A DNA stretch of 64,000 bases from Phytophthora hibernalis (lineage: Eukaryota > Oomycota > Peronosporomycetes > Peronosporales > Peronosporaceae): contig JAAKBF010000058.1 of NCBI GenBank assembly GCA_012656075.1, forward strand, positions 62,001 to 126,000, given 5' to 3'. Positions 52,912 to 63,525 of the stretch are shown here, in pieces. Numbering within the stretch: position 1 is the stretch's first letter; the number at the start of each line of letters is the position of its first letter. A program made the position numbers and the translations under genes. A model generated the notes under the pieces. The model was not told the origin of the DNA. It made no database searches and worked only from the letters and a program-made list of their open reading frames with translations.

Positions 52912-55345
52912 ATGCGCTTATCGAAGCAGGGCCGAAGCAAGAAGGGGCATGTCGCTCCAATGAGCGACGATGATGACAACGGCAATGACAATGGCGATCA
53001 AGACCAACGCCAGACCAACCGACAGACCAACACCTCCCAGCCAAGACGAGACTCCAGAGGCGTGTCATTCACGACATCCCGCGGCAGGATATGGTGCGAA
53101 TTGTGCTTGTGTTCACTTGGAAGGACGACTGATTGAACCACTTGTACAACTGCTACAGGTTGATCCTAGTCATCAACTTGGCCATTGTCACTGCATTTAT
53201 CTTCATGAGTTCCTCGCGTTTCCCATCTTTATCGGGGGAGGGTGTCGTTAGTGATGCACTAGAGCAAGATCACAAGCACCCGGGGCCGGTGAACAAGAAT
53301 GCAGATCAAGTATCCACCCTGGCAGCGTCCGACTCAGCAATGACCAAAGCACCGAAAACACAGGAAAACTCTCGTCCCGGAGGCTACACAAAGTTGACGA
53401 GCACTGATCATCCCGAAACACCAGATGAAGGTCTCGATTTGACGGATGCCACAGAAAGCGAGACGGGGACACCTGAGGTGCCCAGCGATGAGACTGCCCC
53501 GAAACTCCAATAGAACCGATCGGTGATGAGGAGAAGGCCATAATATCCGAGCCAGCAGTGGTGTTGGAGACGCAGGAAGCTTTAATCCCTGCATCTGACG
53601 CTCCATCTGTGCCGACAGAGACACAAGAGACACATTTTGCAGCCTCCGACATTGATCAAGGCACAAACTCAGCAGCCACCGATGCGGATATTTTGTCAGT
53701 GCAAGCCTCCACTGAATCACAGCAATCTCCAGCCGATGACACGGAACCACCCTCGCAGATTGAGGAGTCTGGGAAATCCTCAGACACGTTTCCGCCTCCA
53801 CCACAACAATCGGTTGAGGCAGAACTTAGGTCTACCGCGTCAGCAACACCGCAATCAGTGGACTCTTTGCTGGAGGTTCAACCTGCGTCAAACGGTATGC
53901 CCATTTTGGCAGCAAACACTTTAGCACATGGATATCAAGTTGACGGTGTTCGTATGTTTCTGGTGTTTGGGCAGCTTTTTAGGTAACTTGTCAATGTGGC
54001 TCGCAGCTGATTCAGGCGTCCAAGTGGAGAACCTGGCGACTTGCTTAGCATCCTCTGGTAACGACGTCGCTGCGTGTGGGGTGACCAGGTACAGCCCATA
54101 TCCGTCCAAACATGTCGCCCGGTATCACTAACTGATCTGGTTCCATTCATGCGGTGTAGTTGGACTAGCCAAATCGTGAACTCGGATCGTTATGATGCAG
54201 ACGCAACCATCTTCCACGTAGCCTCACCACAGCAAAGAACTGTGTGGGTACCGATCGCGCCTGACACTCACAATCAACTTCCTGCTGTGTATTTCTCGTG
54301 CCCCATGGTCACTGAAACAGTCGCAATCCACGAGTCTATGACTCTGGTTTTCGTGATCTCTCCGGCTCAAATAGAGGTAAGCGATGATTTTACGCGACGA
54401 AAAGTACGCTGACCACGAGTATCATTTAATGTGTATAATGTTTACAGCCTGGCGACTCCTACACGGGGCAGAAGTTCTTTGGAAACTCACCGTACGGACA
54501 ATTCGCTCTCCATGGCGGCAAGCCGTCCTTTTTCGCCAACAACGGGCTTGTCGAAAGCGACCATGTGCTCCCCGTAGGGCGATTCTCGCTGCTGACATAC
54601 CGATTGCACGCGGGTTATGTCGAAATCAAAGTGAACGGCGGACCGTGGTGTGGTGCATCCCCAGTGGAAGGTGATACAGCTGAGAGGCATGTTCGAATCA
54701 CCATGAATGAGGTGGTAAGCTTGGGCAACAGTAAAAGTGCTTGCGATACCAACGCGTTCCAGGGCAGAATCGCCGAAGTGTTGGTGTATGACGCCGTACT
54801 GGATAATTCAAAGGTCGAGGTTGTGGAGAAGTACCTCTATGACAAGTGGTGGGGGACAAGCCGTTCCCAGAAACAGCAGCAGCAACCTCAGAGCCCGACC
54901 CTGCAACCAAGGCTCCACATGGAGAGATATCTGACGATTTACCGACACTTAATCCAGAGCTCTCTGACTCTGAACCAGCGTCCAAAGTTCCGCGTTCAGT
55001 GGACGCAAACAATTCGCCAACAATTGATCCTGTTTATCCGACGATCGAAACAGCGTCAAATTCCCTGAAAGCGATTCACCAGCGGCTGAAGAGACCGTGC
55101 AAACATCCACGACCACTACTGCGGAGGCGACTCCAACGCCCAAGTTCGATCCGAGCATCAACATCTTCGAGTGGAAACCTGCAGAAGACGGTGGCACTTC
55201 TCCGAAGGCGCAGCAATGGACGCGCTCGGTGAAGGAGAAGGTGGACTTCATCCGCAACTTCCAACTGGGCGGCAACGTCCTGCGCGCCCTCATCCGCCAG
55301 CACAGGGACGAGCTCATGGCGCTGCGCGAGGAGCTCTTTGGTTAA
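52912..55345 (+). CDS. single-pass membrane protein with LamG/concanavalin-like domain
   Basis: A charged cytoplasmic N-terminus (SDDDDNGNDNGDQDQ) precedes an intron at about 53096-53160 and a signal-anchor helix (LILVINLAIVTAFIFM). A long Ser/Thr/Glu/Pro-rich, probably disordered segment follows to about 53930. Then a LamG-like fold: MWLAADSGVQVENLAT, TIFHVASPQQRTVWVPIAPD, LPAVYFSCPMV, SPYGQFALHGGKPSFFANNG, VGRFSLLTYRLHAGYVEIKV, and FQGRIAEVLVYDAVLDNSKV with EKYLYDKWW. A second Ser/Thr-rich linker leads to a helical C-terminus ending ELMALREELFG. Missing bases are inferred at 53497-53500, about 54075, 54851-54855 and 55068-55070, all in or near homopolymers. It is possibly a cell-surface or Golgi glycan-binding protein; no enzyme is implied. 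Confidence 0.65.
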
Positions 55346-55620
55346 CGGCGCATAGTAAACGAACCAGCGACAGCATCGGGTGCTCTAATTGTCCGGCGGC
55401 GCAAGTTGCCGTCGGCTTGGCTACGTGCTTGAAGCTGTTAAATGAGGCACCTCCACCAATTGGTTGAAAAGCACAGGTACCGACCAATTAGGGCCGACCA
55501 TATTCGCACCTAAATGAAAATGTACAGTGATCCAGTTCTTGTCGGTATTTGGTGTGACACTTTGTGTTGCGTTTCGAGCGGCTCTCAAGGACGCTAAGCT
55601 TTTATAGCCGTCGGACCGTC

Positions 55621-56344
55621 ATGATGCCATTCTTCCGCTCCGTGTCGCGCTCCAGGGCCATTCAGGCGACGCGTCTGCTGTCCACTGTGGCCGAACACGC
55701 GACGCCGCCCACCCGTCGACGTCTGCGCGAGCTGCCGCCGCCGCTTAACCTGGTACGTGGAGAATGTTTTTACGAAGGAACTGTGTGAGGTCCTGACTTA
55801 TTGAAATTTTGTATTCGTGTTCAGACTGACGCTGCAGCGACGCGTATAAAGGAACTGCTGGCGAACAAACCGGACGCCATTGGGATCCGCCTGGGGGTTA
55901 AAACACGTACGTGATGAAGTTTGCTGCGTCCTGGTGGTGCAGACACTAACAATCTCTGTTTTGGTGCAACTGGTAGGCGGGTGCAATGGTTTGTCATACA
56001 CGATGAACTACGCAGATAAGAAAGAAAAGATGGAGGAGGAAGTGAGCAAGAACGGTGAGGAGAGATGTAGTTGCTGTGTTGCTGGGGACTAGGTACTGAC
56101 AGGTTGTTGCCATGATTGCTAGGGATTCGCGTCTTCGTGGAGCCCAAGGCACTATTCCACGTGGTCGGCACGACCATGGACTTCCAGGTTTGTACTGATT
56201 GTGTACTTGGAAATGGCAAGGTGGGGACTGAATGTATTTTGCGTTGTGTTGGTGTTGCAGATAACTCCAGTCTCATCTGAATTCGTGTTTGAGAACCCGA
56301 ACGCCAAGGGAAGCTGCGGATGCGGTGAGAGCTTCAACGTCTAG
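55621..56344 (+). CDS. ISCA1: ISCA1-type iron-sulfur cluster assembly protein
   Basis: Five exons (introns 55753-55824, 55907-55976, 56055-56122, 56188-56260) encode about 143 residues. A mitochondrial presequence (MMPFFRSVSRSRAIQATRLL) precedes the HesB/A-type domain: TDAAATRIKELLANKPDAIG, IRLGVKTRGCNGLSYTMNYA, VFVEPKALFHVVGTTMDF and SSEFVFENPNAKGSCGCGES. The three metal-binding cysteines (GCNG and CGCG) are present. ISCA1 acts with ISCA2 and IBA57 in making 4Fe-4S clusters in mitochondria. All junctions are in frame and there is no lesion. Confidence 0.93.
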
Positions 56345-56681
56345 ATGACAAGCGCTCATCGGCTTGCTCGAGAAAGAGGAGATGCTTTTGTACTTGCCCA
56401 AACAAAGCTCCAACCATAATAATATCATCATTTCAAGCAAATGTATTAGTTGTTTGTTGAAGCTAAAATACTTCGGTTTAGCTGTCATATCCGGGTTTCA
56501 AGAGATTTCTACGGTCGACTTCTTCAGTTCGTTGAGTGCTGGAGGTCGGGCGTAAATGGCAAACTGATCTGGGGAGAGGCGATCGATGTGACTTGATGTT
56601 GAGTAGTCCAGCTTCTGGTGTCCTAACGAAAAGTGCGTTGAACGCAGGTCTGCACAAAAACAACAGTACATGTACTGTACA

Positions 56682-57254
56682 TCAGAGACTGGAGAAATCA
56701 ACGAGCATGAGTTCCGCAGGCGTACCATTCTTCACAGACGCAGCCATGATTGAAGGCTTGTGGATCTTGGACTTGTTTTCGAAGGCGCTCTTGGCTTCCG
56801 AAACATACTCCACCTCCTCGTCGTAAGACATACCCCGGGTCGGTCGTGGGCCAGTTCGAGCGCGAATCTCGTTTCGTAGCCGAATGGTCTCCTCCACAGC
56901 CTTCTTGTCCCATTGCGTCGCTAGCTGTGTCGATGAGACGTAAGGCACAACGTCGTTGCCGTAGCACGAAGAAGTGCGAGTGAGCATATCCTTGGCCTCT
57001 GTAGCTAGCTCGCCTCGGTACTTTAGTACTTCTCCTGTTGGGTCTGCAAGTTTACTGGAGGTTGTAAACTCTCGCTTGGTGCCGGGTTCGCCCCACTGCA
57101 CATGGCATTCCTTGTTGATATTTTCGTCAGCCCTCTTTGAAGTACCAGGAAGCTTTTCACCGACGTGCTGATTCATGGCGGCACTGCTACTCTGGTACTC
57201 GATTGTATCCGATCCCAGAACCACAGACACGACTTGGTGACGACCTCCAGCCAT
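56682..57254 (-). CDS. conserved-looking protein of unknown function
   Basis: A 190-residue intact frame starting MAGGRHQVVSVVLGSDTIEY. It is hydrophilic and lacks membrane segments, signal peptide and motifs known to me. Codon use is like that of neighbouring housekeeping genes, which favours a real gene. Distinct phrases are QWGEPGTKREFTTSSK, KYRGELATEAKDML and RPTRGMSYDEEVEYV. It ends 338 bp after the ISCA1 stop (convergent) and starts 250 bp beyond the NUDC stop (same strand). I assign no function. Confidence 0.55.
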   Translation of the reverse strand: MAGGRHQVVSVVLGSDTIEYQSSSAAMNQHVGEKLPGTSKRADENINKECHVQWGEPGTKREFTTSSKLADPTGEVLKYRGELATEAKDMLTRTSSCYGNDVVPYVSSTQLATQWDKKAVEETIRLRNEIRARTGPRPTRGMSYDEEVEYVSEAKSAFENKSKIHKPSIMAASVKNGTPAELMLVDFSSL

Positions 57255-57503
57255 TTATCCTAGTGGCAACTTGCTTCTCACGAATCTGTTTGCACGTAAA
57301 AGATAAGTGACACTCTTCGATGCGTTGCACAGCTCCAATCCAACAGAAAATAGCAGACAGCTTCGAGATCTGTTCGGGCATCAAAGCAGTATTATTAGCC
57401 GGACCACCGAAATAGCGATCACTACCACTGGAATGTACTTGTAGAAAAAAATCATAGCCTTGTGTGCGGCTGTCCTTCAAAACGAGAGACCCCGTCGCTC
57501 TGC

Positions 57504-58517
57504 TCAATTGACTTTGGCCTTGCTGAAGTCCATCTCGGGTGCTGCGCCATGAACTTTTGCAAAATCTCCTGCTTCTGCATATCGTCACTCGAGGGCAGGC
57601 CCATCGCCTTCTGACGCTGGTCGAACATCATTTTCTCGACAGTCTGGCGTGTGTCGGAATCCAGATCATCGAGCTTCGAGTTCTCGGGCTGCACCTTCTG
57701 AGTATCGATCTCCACGTCGCCCTTGATAATGGTCTTCCACCACTCCATCTGGTTGTCCTTCTGCAGGTAAATGCAGATGCGGTTGCCATCTTCCAGCGTC
57801 CAGAAGCTGTCGTCCACCTTCACCTTGTTGTACAGAGGTCCGTCCACGAAGGTCTCTCCGCCACGCAGGCCCACCCTGAGCTTTCCAGCCCGAATATCCA
57901 CGTCAATCTGCCGAGACTTAGTTCCAGCGGGCACAGCAAAGTTCACCTGAGCTTCTTGCAGTGTCTGGGTCCACACGTACTTGTCCGTCTGGCCTCCATT
58001 GCCAACCAGAGCTGCAGCCACACAAACAAAAGCATCACACCGTTAGCTCATCTGGCCAATTGTATCCTGATCCAATCCACATCAATTGGCGTACGCGGTC
58101 CATTGTCCTCTTCTTCCTCCTCGTCGTCCTTCTTCTCCGCCTTGCCCGTCTTTTGAGGTGACGCCTGTTCGGGCGAGGCCTCTTTGGTCTCCTCGTCGTC
58201 CGTGATCTCCTCGAAGCGCGGCGGGCTCTTGTCCTCCTGCTTCTGCTTCTTCTCCAGCTCTGCCGCCTTGCGCGCCTCCTGCTTCTTGCGCTTCTCGGCC
58301 TCCTGCTGCTTCTTGTGGAACTGGTCCTTCTCAGCCAGCGCCGCCTGCTTGCGCACGCTCTGGAGGATCGTGCTCTCGACCACCTGCGGCTCGGCGCCCG
58401 AGAAAAGTCGGTCTTGCGCCGCAGGAAGGAGAACACCGTGTCCAGAAGCGGCTCGATGCCGCGCTGCGACTGCGCGATGGTCAGCAGCATGCTGTCGAAG
58501 CGGTCCGTCTCGCTCAT
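57504..58517 (-). CDS. NUDC: NUDC nuclear migration / chaperone-like protein
   Basis: MSETDRFDSMLLTIAQSQRG and LLDTVFSFLRRKTDF are the conserved NUDC N-terminus; ESTILQSVRKQAALAEKDQF and a Lys/Glu-rich coiled coil follow. After intron 58012-58094 comes the p23-like CS domain (YVWTQTLQEAQVNFAVPAGT, YNKVKVDDSFWTLEDGNRIC, KDNQMEWWKTIIKGDVEID) and the tail QEILQKFMAQHP...DFSKAKVN. NUDC is a dynein/HSP90 co-chaperone. Missing bases are inferred in the A-run 58403-58406 and the G-run 57537-57539; with them restored, the gene ends at TGA 57504-57506 exactly where the family ends. Confidence 0.88.
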
Positions 58518-58934
58518 GCTTGTCACGCGTCGCTTTGGCTCGTTTTGGCTTTTGGCTCGTACCGTATCCATCAAAAATCCGTGGAAATTTAGTGTGGTGC
58601 AGTGATTTGCTTCCTCAGCGAACACCCAAAACTAAATAACCTTTCAAATTGTATGTACAGACAGAAAAGTGGTATACATATACATGTATTATACTTGCAT
58701 TCTTTATATATATCAGGTGTTCGCTAAGGAAGCAGATGATAGGAGTCAAAAGCCGTGTAAAGTTACGAAGGCTTATCATAGTCGTCTCCCAGACAATCAA
58801 CGCTACATGGTGACTCTACTGCAAGAGAAGTGTGTATTGAATTGGCCTCGATTCAATTTAGCTACGGCGTCGGTCGGCTGCGAGCCGTCCAGCGCTGGCC
58901 AGGCACACGTCTACTACGACTCGATTGATTCTGC

Positions 58935-59783
58935 TTAGCCCAGGGTGAGGCCGATGCCGAACTTGTGGGCGTCGCCGTCGAAGTTCTTGACGTCGACATG
59001 GGCGCTCGTGGTAAGTGCCAGGAACGGGCGGATCTTCTGCACCAGCGCCAGGGACACGTGGCCGTCCGACTCGACCTTACCGGCGTACGTGGTGAGCTTG
59101 TCGGCGGTGTAGCGACCGCCCACGCTGAGCGTGTTCTGGCCCGACTTGAGGTCGTAGTTGAACAGTGCCGAGTAGACCGTGTCGCGGGACAGGTGGTGGT
59201 GGAACGATCCCGAGAGCGCGTTGAATTTCTTCTTGGTCTGCAGACTGGCAGTGAAGTCGTTGCCGCGGTAACTCAGAGCCACGTTGTGGTCCACGACCGC
59301 CGACTTGTTGTAGTTGAAGGCGGCCTGGGCACCCACCAGCACGTTGTCGAAGCTGTACACGGCGGCCTTGTGCACCGTGCTGGATCCGACGTCGAGCGAG
59401 CCGTTCACAGAGTAGTTAGACTGCTCGAACTCCCAGCCGAAGACTCCGACGCGCTTGGCGTGGGCGTTCTTGGCGAGCGAGCCGTCTTCGACCTTGGCCG
59501 TGAGCTTGAGGCCCTTGGTGAAGACGTTGGGCAGCTCAGCCTCGGATACCAGTCGTCCGTGCGTCGTCACCTGCAGCTTCTTGAACACGACGCCGCTGCT
59601 CTCGTGCGTGAAGGCGCCCGAGAGCTTGGCCAGGATGGCCTTGTTGCTGGCCATGTCGCCCTCGGTCGTGAACGAGACGCCGTTGGACGCCTTGGTCTTG
59701 ATCTTGAGCTTGCGCGAGTAGTCGTAGTCATCACGCAGCACGTTCTCCGCCGTCTTGGCGATGTCCTTGTACAGTACGACCAT
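58935..59783 (-). CDS. VDAC: mitochondrial outer-membrane porin (VDAC)
   Basis: A 282-residue beta-barrel channel for metabolites across the mitochondrial outer membrane. MVVLYKDIAKTAENVLRDDY is the typical VDAC amphipathic N-terminus; KLKIKTKASNGVSFTTEGDM, alternating strands, and LSVGGRYTADKLTTYAGKVE, near the eukaryotic porin signature, follow, ending KFGIGLTLG, the membrane-insertion beta-signal. ATG 59783 gives the normal length; the frame extends to 59912 but that part is not porin-like. Strong GC3 bias suggests high expression. A fragment of a related copy lies at 38637-38895. Confidence 0.93.
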   Translation of the reverse strand: MVVLYKDIAKTAENVLRDDYDYSRKLKIKTKASNGVSFTTEGDMASNKAILAKLSGAFTHESSGVVFKKLQVTTHGRLVSEAELPNVFTKGLKLTAKVEDGSLAKNAHAKRVGVFGWEFEQSNYSVNGSLDVGSSTVHKAAVYSFDNVLVGAQAAFNYNKSAVVDHNVALSYRGNDFTASLQTKKKFNALSGSFHHHLSRDTVYSALFNYDLKSGQNTLSVGGRYTADKLTTYAGKVESDGHVSLALVQKIRPFLALTTSAHVDVKNFDGDAHKFGIGLTLG

Positions 59784-59986
59784 CTTGTTTGAAGTCGGAA
59801 TGAAGAGAGCTTGGCTGATCGTTTTCGCGAATGGCACCAGCAGAGCCGCAGGAAGGGGAGGTTGAATCTCGGCCACGTCGCCAGCCGGATTAAGTACGAA
59901 AGTATCGGACATAAGCGAGATCCATACTGGGCGCGAGTCAAATCTCCCGGATTGATGCTGCCTGCTCGGCCCTGCGAAGTATAATA

Positions 59987-60062
59987 GTCTGAAGCTTGCA
60001 GAACAGAGACCTCAATCTATCCCCATGATGCGATTGAGGTCTCTCTTCTGCAAGCTTCAGAC
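59987..60062. repeat. 30-bp near-perfect hairpin upstream of VDAC
   Basis: Arms 59987-60016 and 60033-60062 are reverse complements at 29 of 30 positions, with a 16-nt loop. It lies about 200 bp upstream of the VDAC start and 190 bp before the MULE terminal repeat. The only sequence inside is the loop, so it is not a MITE with internal DNA. It would form a strong cruciform or, if transcribed, a short hairpin RNA. Confidence 0.8.
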
Positions 60063-60250
60063 CTGATTGCCTGTCCGGTGCCATGGTCTCCGATACCGGT
60101 GCGCTCCCCGCAACTTGTCAAACGCTGCATCATTCGGCAACCCAAAACACGCATTGAAGACGTCCGCCGGCTGTTTCTGCGCTGCCCGACGACGTCATTT
60201 GCCCGGAGCGTAGATGCGGTGCCAACAAGGACACTAGCCGCACTTAAAAG

Positions 60251-60314
60251 AATTCCGACGGTCCAAGTCACATGTCACTCTAGTAAGAACTAGAATTCCG
60301 ACGGTCCAAGTCAC
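60251..60314. repeat. left terminal repeat of the MULE
   Basis: Two copies of GAATTCCGACGGTCCAAGTC are separated by the unit CATGTCACTCTAGTAAGAAC. The same order recurs at 63213-63265 with one substitution (GTAC for GAAC). EcoRI-like GAATTC sits at the start of each unit. Confidence 0.75.
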
Positions 60315-60652
60315 GACGACGCCTTCAAAACACACAAAATGTACGAGTTCCACTTATACCACAGCGCTAGCACTTATCACTGTTGATCAGCACACGCCAA
60401 TCAGCTGCCCCCACTTGTCAGGCTTCATCACCACCGCCAGTCATCGTGGTATCACCTATCAGTGCCACACCAGCACCGAAGCGAAGTCTTACCCAATGGC
60501 AGAACGCTTCTGGCATATTTTTAGCAAATAGGAAGCCGGGATATACCAGCGACCCGCGCAGCGCGGCGCTGGGCTAGTATTAGCAGCACTTTTGAATTCG
60601 CGCAACCACAGCAAGCCACTCGCCGCCCCCACCCCTCTACACTCCCTGCACC

Positions 60653-62518
60653 ATGCCTAGCATCAGAATTGCCTGGACTCTCCTTGCTAAGGATATCGCC
60701 ACCTATGAGAGCGACATGCTCCTGGAATCGCTCAAGGCCTACGTTGTGGACAAGAGCGGACTCTCGCCGTGCTCTCTGTGCGCTGAGCCAACGCCGCACA
60801 ACATGCGGACCCGACTGCTGCTCTGCAAGTGCAAGGCCTGCAAGGTTGTAGCCCCGTATGCACGCTGCGCTTGGAAAGGCAAGGTGCAGACGTGTGTCCT
60901 GACCAACACGGTGAATGTCTCGGAGGCAGGCCAGCACGTTTCGTCGCTTCGACCTGCCCGCCGACCGAAGATGACCGAAGGCATGAAGGCACTTGCGCGC
61001 GACATGTGCACGTATAACCACAAACCCATGAACATTTTCCACGGAATTGTTCGTCGCTTTGAAAGCGAGGGGGTGACTATGCCTACACTGGCTATGATCC
61101 AACGTTTCGTGCAGCATCATCGCCGCGTCCACCTCGGCGGAAGCGATTTCCACGATGATGTGACGGCGAAGGTACGCGAGCATGCTTTTCGAGGAGAGGA
61201 AGAGCCTTCACAGCCATTTACGTTCACGTGGCGCTCCAACACCAACAGCGAGCCCATTGTTGGGCGTGGATCCGACGCTGATGCGTTTGTTATGGGCATT
61301 TCATCAAAAGAACTACTCCAGCGCCTCGAACGCGGCCCATCTGAGTTCGTTCTCCACATTGACGCGACGTATAAGCTCACTCAAGTCGACTATCCGCTCG
61401 TTGTGGTTGGCGTCTCAGACTGCATGAGCTCCTTCCACGTGATCGCCTTCTTCGTTGTGTCACAGCAAACAGAAGCGCATTTCACCGAGGTGCTGGCACT
61501 ACTCAGGCGCACGTATACAAAGGTGACGGGAAAACAGCTGACCGCCCGCTACGTCATGGCCGACGCCAGCAAAGCCCAGCGCAACGCAGTGGATGTAGTT
61601 CTCGGAGTTGACAACGAACTGGTGAACCTCATGTGTTATTTTCATGTTGGTGCACACGTGTACAAACATACTCGCGTCATTCCGGTAGCGCTAGCCGCTC
61701 GAGTTGCTCGCGATGTCCCGACATGCACAACACTACGTCACCCTCCGAGCTCACACTCGTTGCCTGGGAGAGTGGCAGAAGCTTCCTCAGCTCTGCGAGT
61801 TTTACAGCTATTTCTCTTCTACGTGGCTTGCTTCTCCGTTCCACCGCTGGCAAACATTCCACACACCGCGCGGATTAGCTGCGACGAATAATCCCGTGGC
61901 GCAGTTTAACCGCGCTAAAAGCGAGACTACACGCTGCGGTCGCGCCTGAAGATGGGCGCGCTTCTTGACCAGTTGATGCTGTGCGTCCGCACCGAAGCGG
62001 CCCGTAGTCGCCCTTTCGCCACCACTGTCGATGCTCGGCCAGAATTGCTGCGGCGTGTGCGTGAAATGCAGAAGTTGAGGCTGCTCCGCGAAGTGACTCC
62101 GACAAGGATGTCGATTGGCTTCCTGGTAGGGAGCACCGCGCCGACGGAGACCGCCGACGTGGTGTTCGTGGTGTCCGAACTGCTTCCGCGTGTGTATGAT
62201 GCTCAGGACAGACGCAACAAAGAAGCTCTACCGGTGACGGCTTGCCTTTCAGCGCAAAAAGCGCGCATGGAGACTCAGGACATGCCTGCGCACGGCTGGA
62301 AAGTCGACTTGCAGTAGAAGACCTGCGGCTGCCGCGTGTTCATGAAGGTTGGTTGCTGCATCCACCTCGTTCATGCACTGGCTGTACGGGATAGGCTGGA
62401 CCTCTTTGGCCGCGCCCGTCTTGTTTACAGGGGCCGCAACAAGACGCGCCGTCAGCGCAGCGAGAAGCAAAATGCCGGCAGACCTGCTGTCAACAGTAGC
62501 GCACTCGAGTTAGACTGA
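60653..62518 (+). pseudogene. MULE transposase with SWIM zinc finger, frame broken
   Basis: The N-terminal Cys pairs (CSLCAEPTPH, CKCKACK) look like a zinc-binding head. The catalytic domain has FVLHIDATYKLTQVDYPLVV (first Asp), HVIAFFVVSQQTEAHFTEVL and RYVMADASKAQRNAV (second Asp), then CYFHVGAHV. After a frame change near 61660-61760 come WQTFHTPRGLAATNNPVAQF and, in another frame from about 61920, KRDYTLRSRLKMGALLDQLM. An in-frame TAG at 62315-62317 is followed by TCGCRVFMKVGCCIHLVHAL, a SWIM finger (CxC...CxH). Two frame changes plus a nonsense codon indicate a dead copy. Intact relatives would catalyse cut-and-paste transposition. Confidence 0.75.
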
Positions 62519-63212
62519 TAAGGTTGAGAACAGAAACGTAATTCACCATTGCATACTTCCTACCTAGCTGTAAGCACGGCCGCACCCACCCACCCTGCCA
62601 CGTAAGGCACGACACACGCCTCACACCATCCCCCAATAGACACCCACCACCGCAGCTAGCAGCTTGCCCCGCGCAATTCTCATTAAACGCCGACGTGTGT
62701 CCAAGCCCCCATCATCGCATCGTCGTTCCACCCACAGTATATCTGGGTTTTTGGCGCCTAAATGCCGCGCCCAGGTGGCGATTTAGCGTGGCTCTCTGCT
62801 TAAAAGGGAGCGAGCATGCTAACCGCCCTTTCGGGTTCACTATGCCACCAAAAACAGCGTTTAACCAGCATTCTGGGTAGGAGCACTTCAATGAAACCGC
62901 TGAGGTCATCCGTGGCCGCGAGGAGTCCGTCAATCGTCCAGGAGGGCCGCGAGAAGGTGGTGGCCGCGTGCCGCGTTCGTGGCGCTCTGAGAAGCGAGGA
63001 TTCCAGACTGGCCGAAAAACGTGTGGTACACATACATGTACGATGTGGTCCACGTATGCTTTGATGGCCAGTGGCAGCCACTGTGGCTGCACTACGGAAC
63101 TGACATTGCGATCAGACGACGACAGATCAGCGATGCCATGACTCAAATCTGAGTGGCACTCTGCAATCATTGGTGCTGGCATACGATTCAAAGGGTGTTT
63201 TCGTATTTTGTC

Positions 63213-63525
63213 TCCAAGTCACATGTCACTCTAGTAAGTACTAGAATTCCGACGGTCCAAGTCACACTCTAGTATTTACTAGAGTGACATGGTCCAAGTC
63301 ACATGTCACTCTAGTAAATACTAGAGTGATGGACCATCGGAATTCTTTGTGTGTAAATACTAGAATTCCGACGGTCCATCACTCTAGTATTTACTAGAGT
63401 GACACGTGACCATCACTCTAGTATTTACTAGAGTGACACGTGACTTGGACCGTCGGAATTCTAGTATTTACTCACATGTCACTCTAGTAAATACTAGAGT
63501 GATGGACCGTCGGAATTCTAGTACC
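63213..63525. repeat. right terminal array of nested direct and inverted repeats
   Basis: About 310 bp composed almost entirely of two units: GAATTCCGACGGTCCAAGTC (or its complement GGACCGTCGGAATTC) and the palindrome TCACTCTAGTA-AA/TT-TACTAGAGTGA (11-bp arms). The palindrome occurs at least five times in alternating orientation. The arrangement suggests repeated nested insertions or fold-back expansion at the element end. Confidence 0.75.

Larger units (their letters stand above)
60251..63525. mobile_element. MULE-type DNA transposon with complex repeated termini, degenerate
   Basis: A MULE transposase remnant lies between blocks built from the same units (AATTCCGACGGTCCAAGTCA and CATGTCACTCTAGTAA). 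The left block is 60251-60314; the right block is a longer array, 63213-63525. The same units occur in direct orientation at both ends, and in inverted orientation within the right array, consistent with the long and rearranged terminal repeats common in MULEs. The region 62519-63212 has no clear gene, apart from a short plus-strand coding-like stretch near 63008-63151 (DGQWQPLWLHYGTDIAI). A target-site duplication (8-10 bp expected) was not identified. Confidence 0.6.

Noticed and set aside
58965..59792. 275-codon plus-strand frame over VDAC
   Set aside because: Exactly antisense to the intact porin gene; repetitive Val/Gly/Leu/Arg composition produced by its GC3 bias.
62712..63191. 159-codon minus-strand frame as a gene
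   Set aside because: No recognisable motif, it overlaps the coding-like plus-strand relic and lies inside the MULE 3-prime region; support is too weak.
63213..63525. CRISPR array
   Set aside because: Repeat units alternate in orientation, spacing is irregular, spacers are not unique, and the context is eukaryotic with a MULE transposase.
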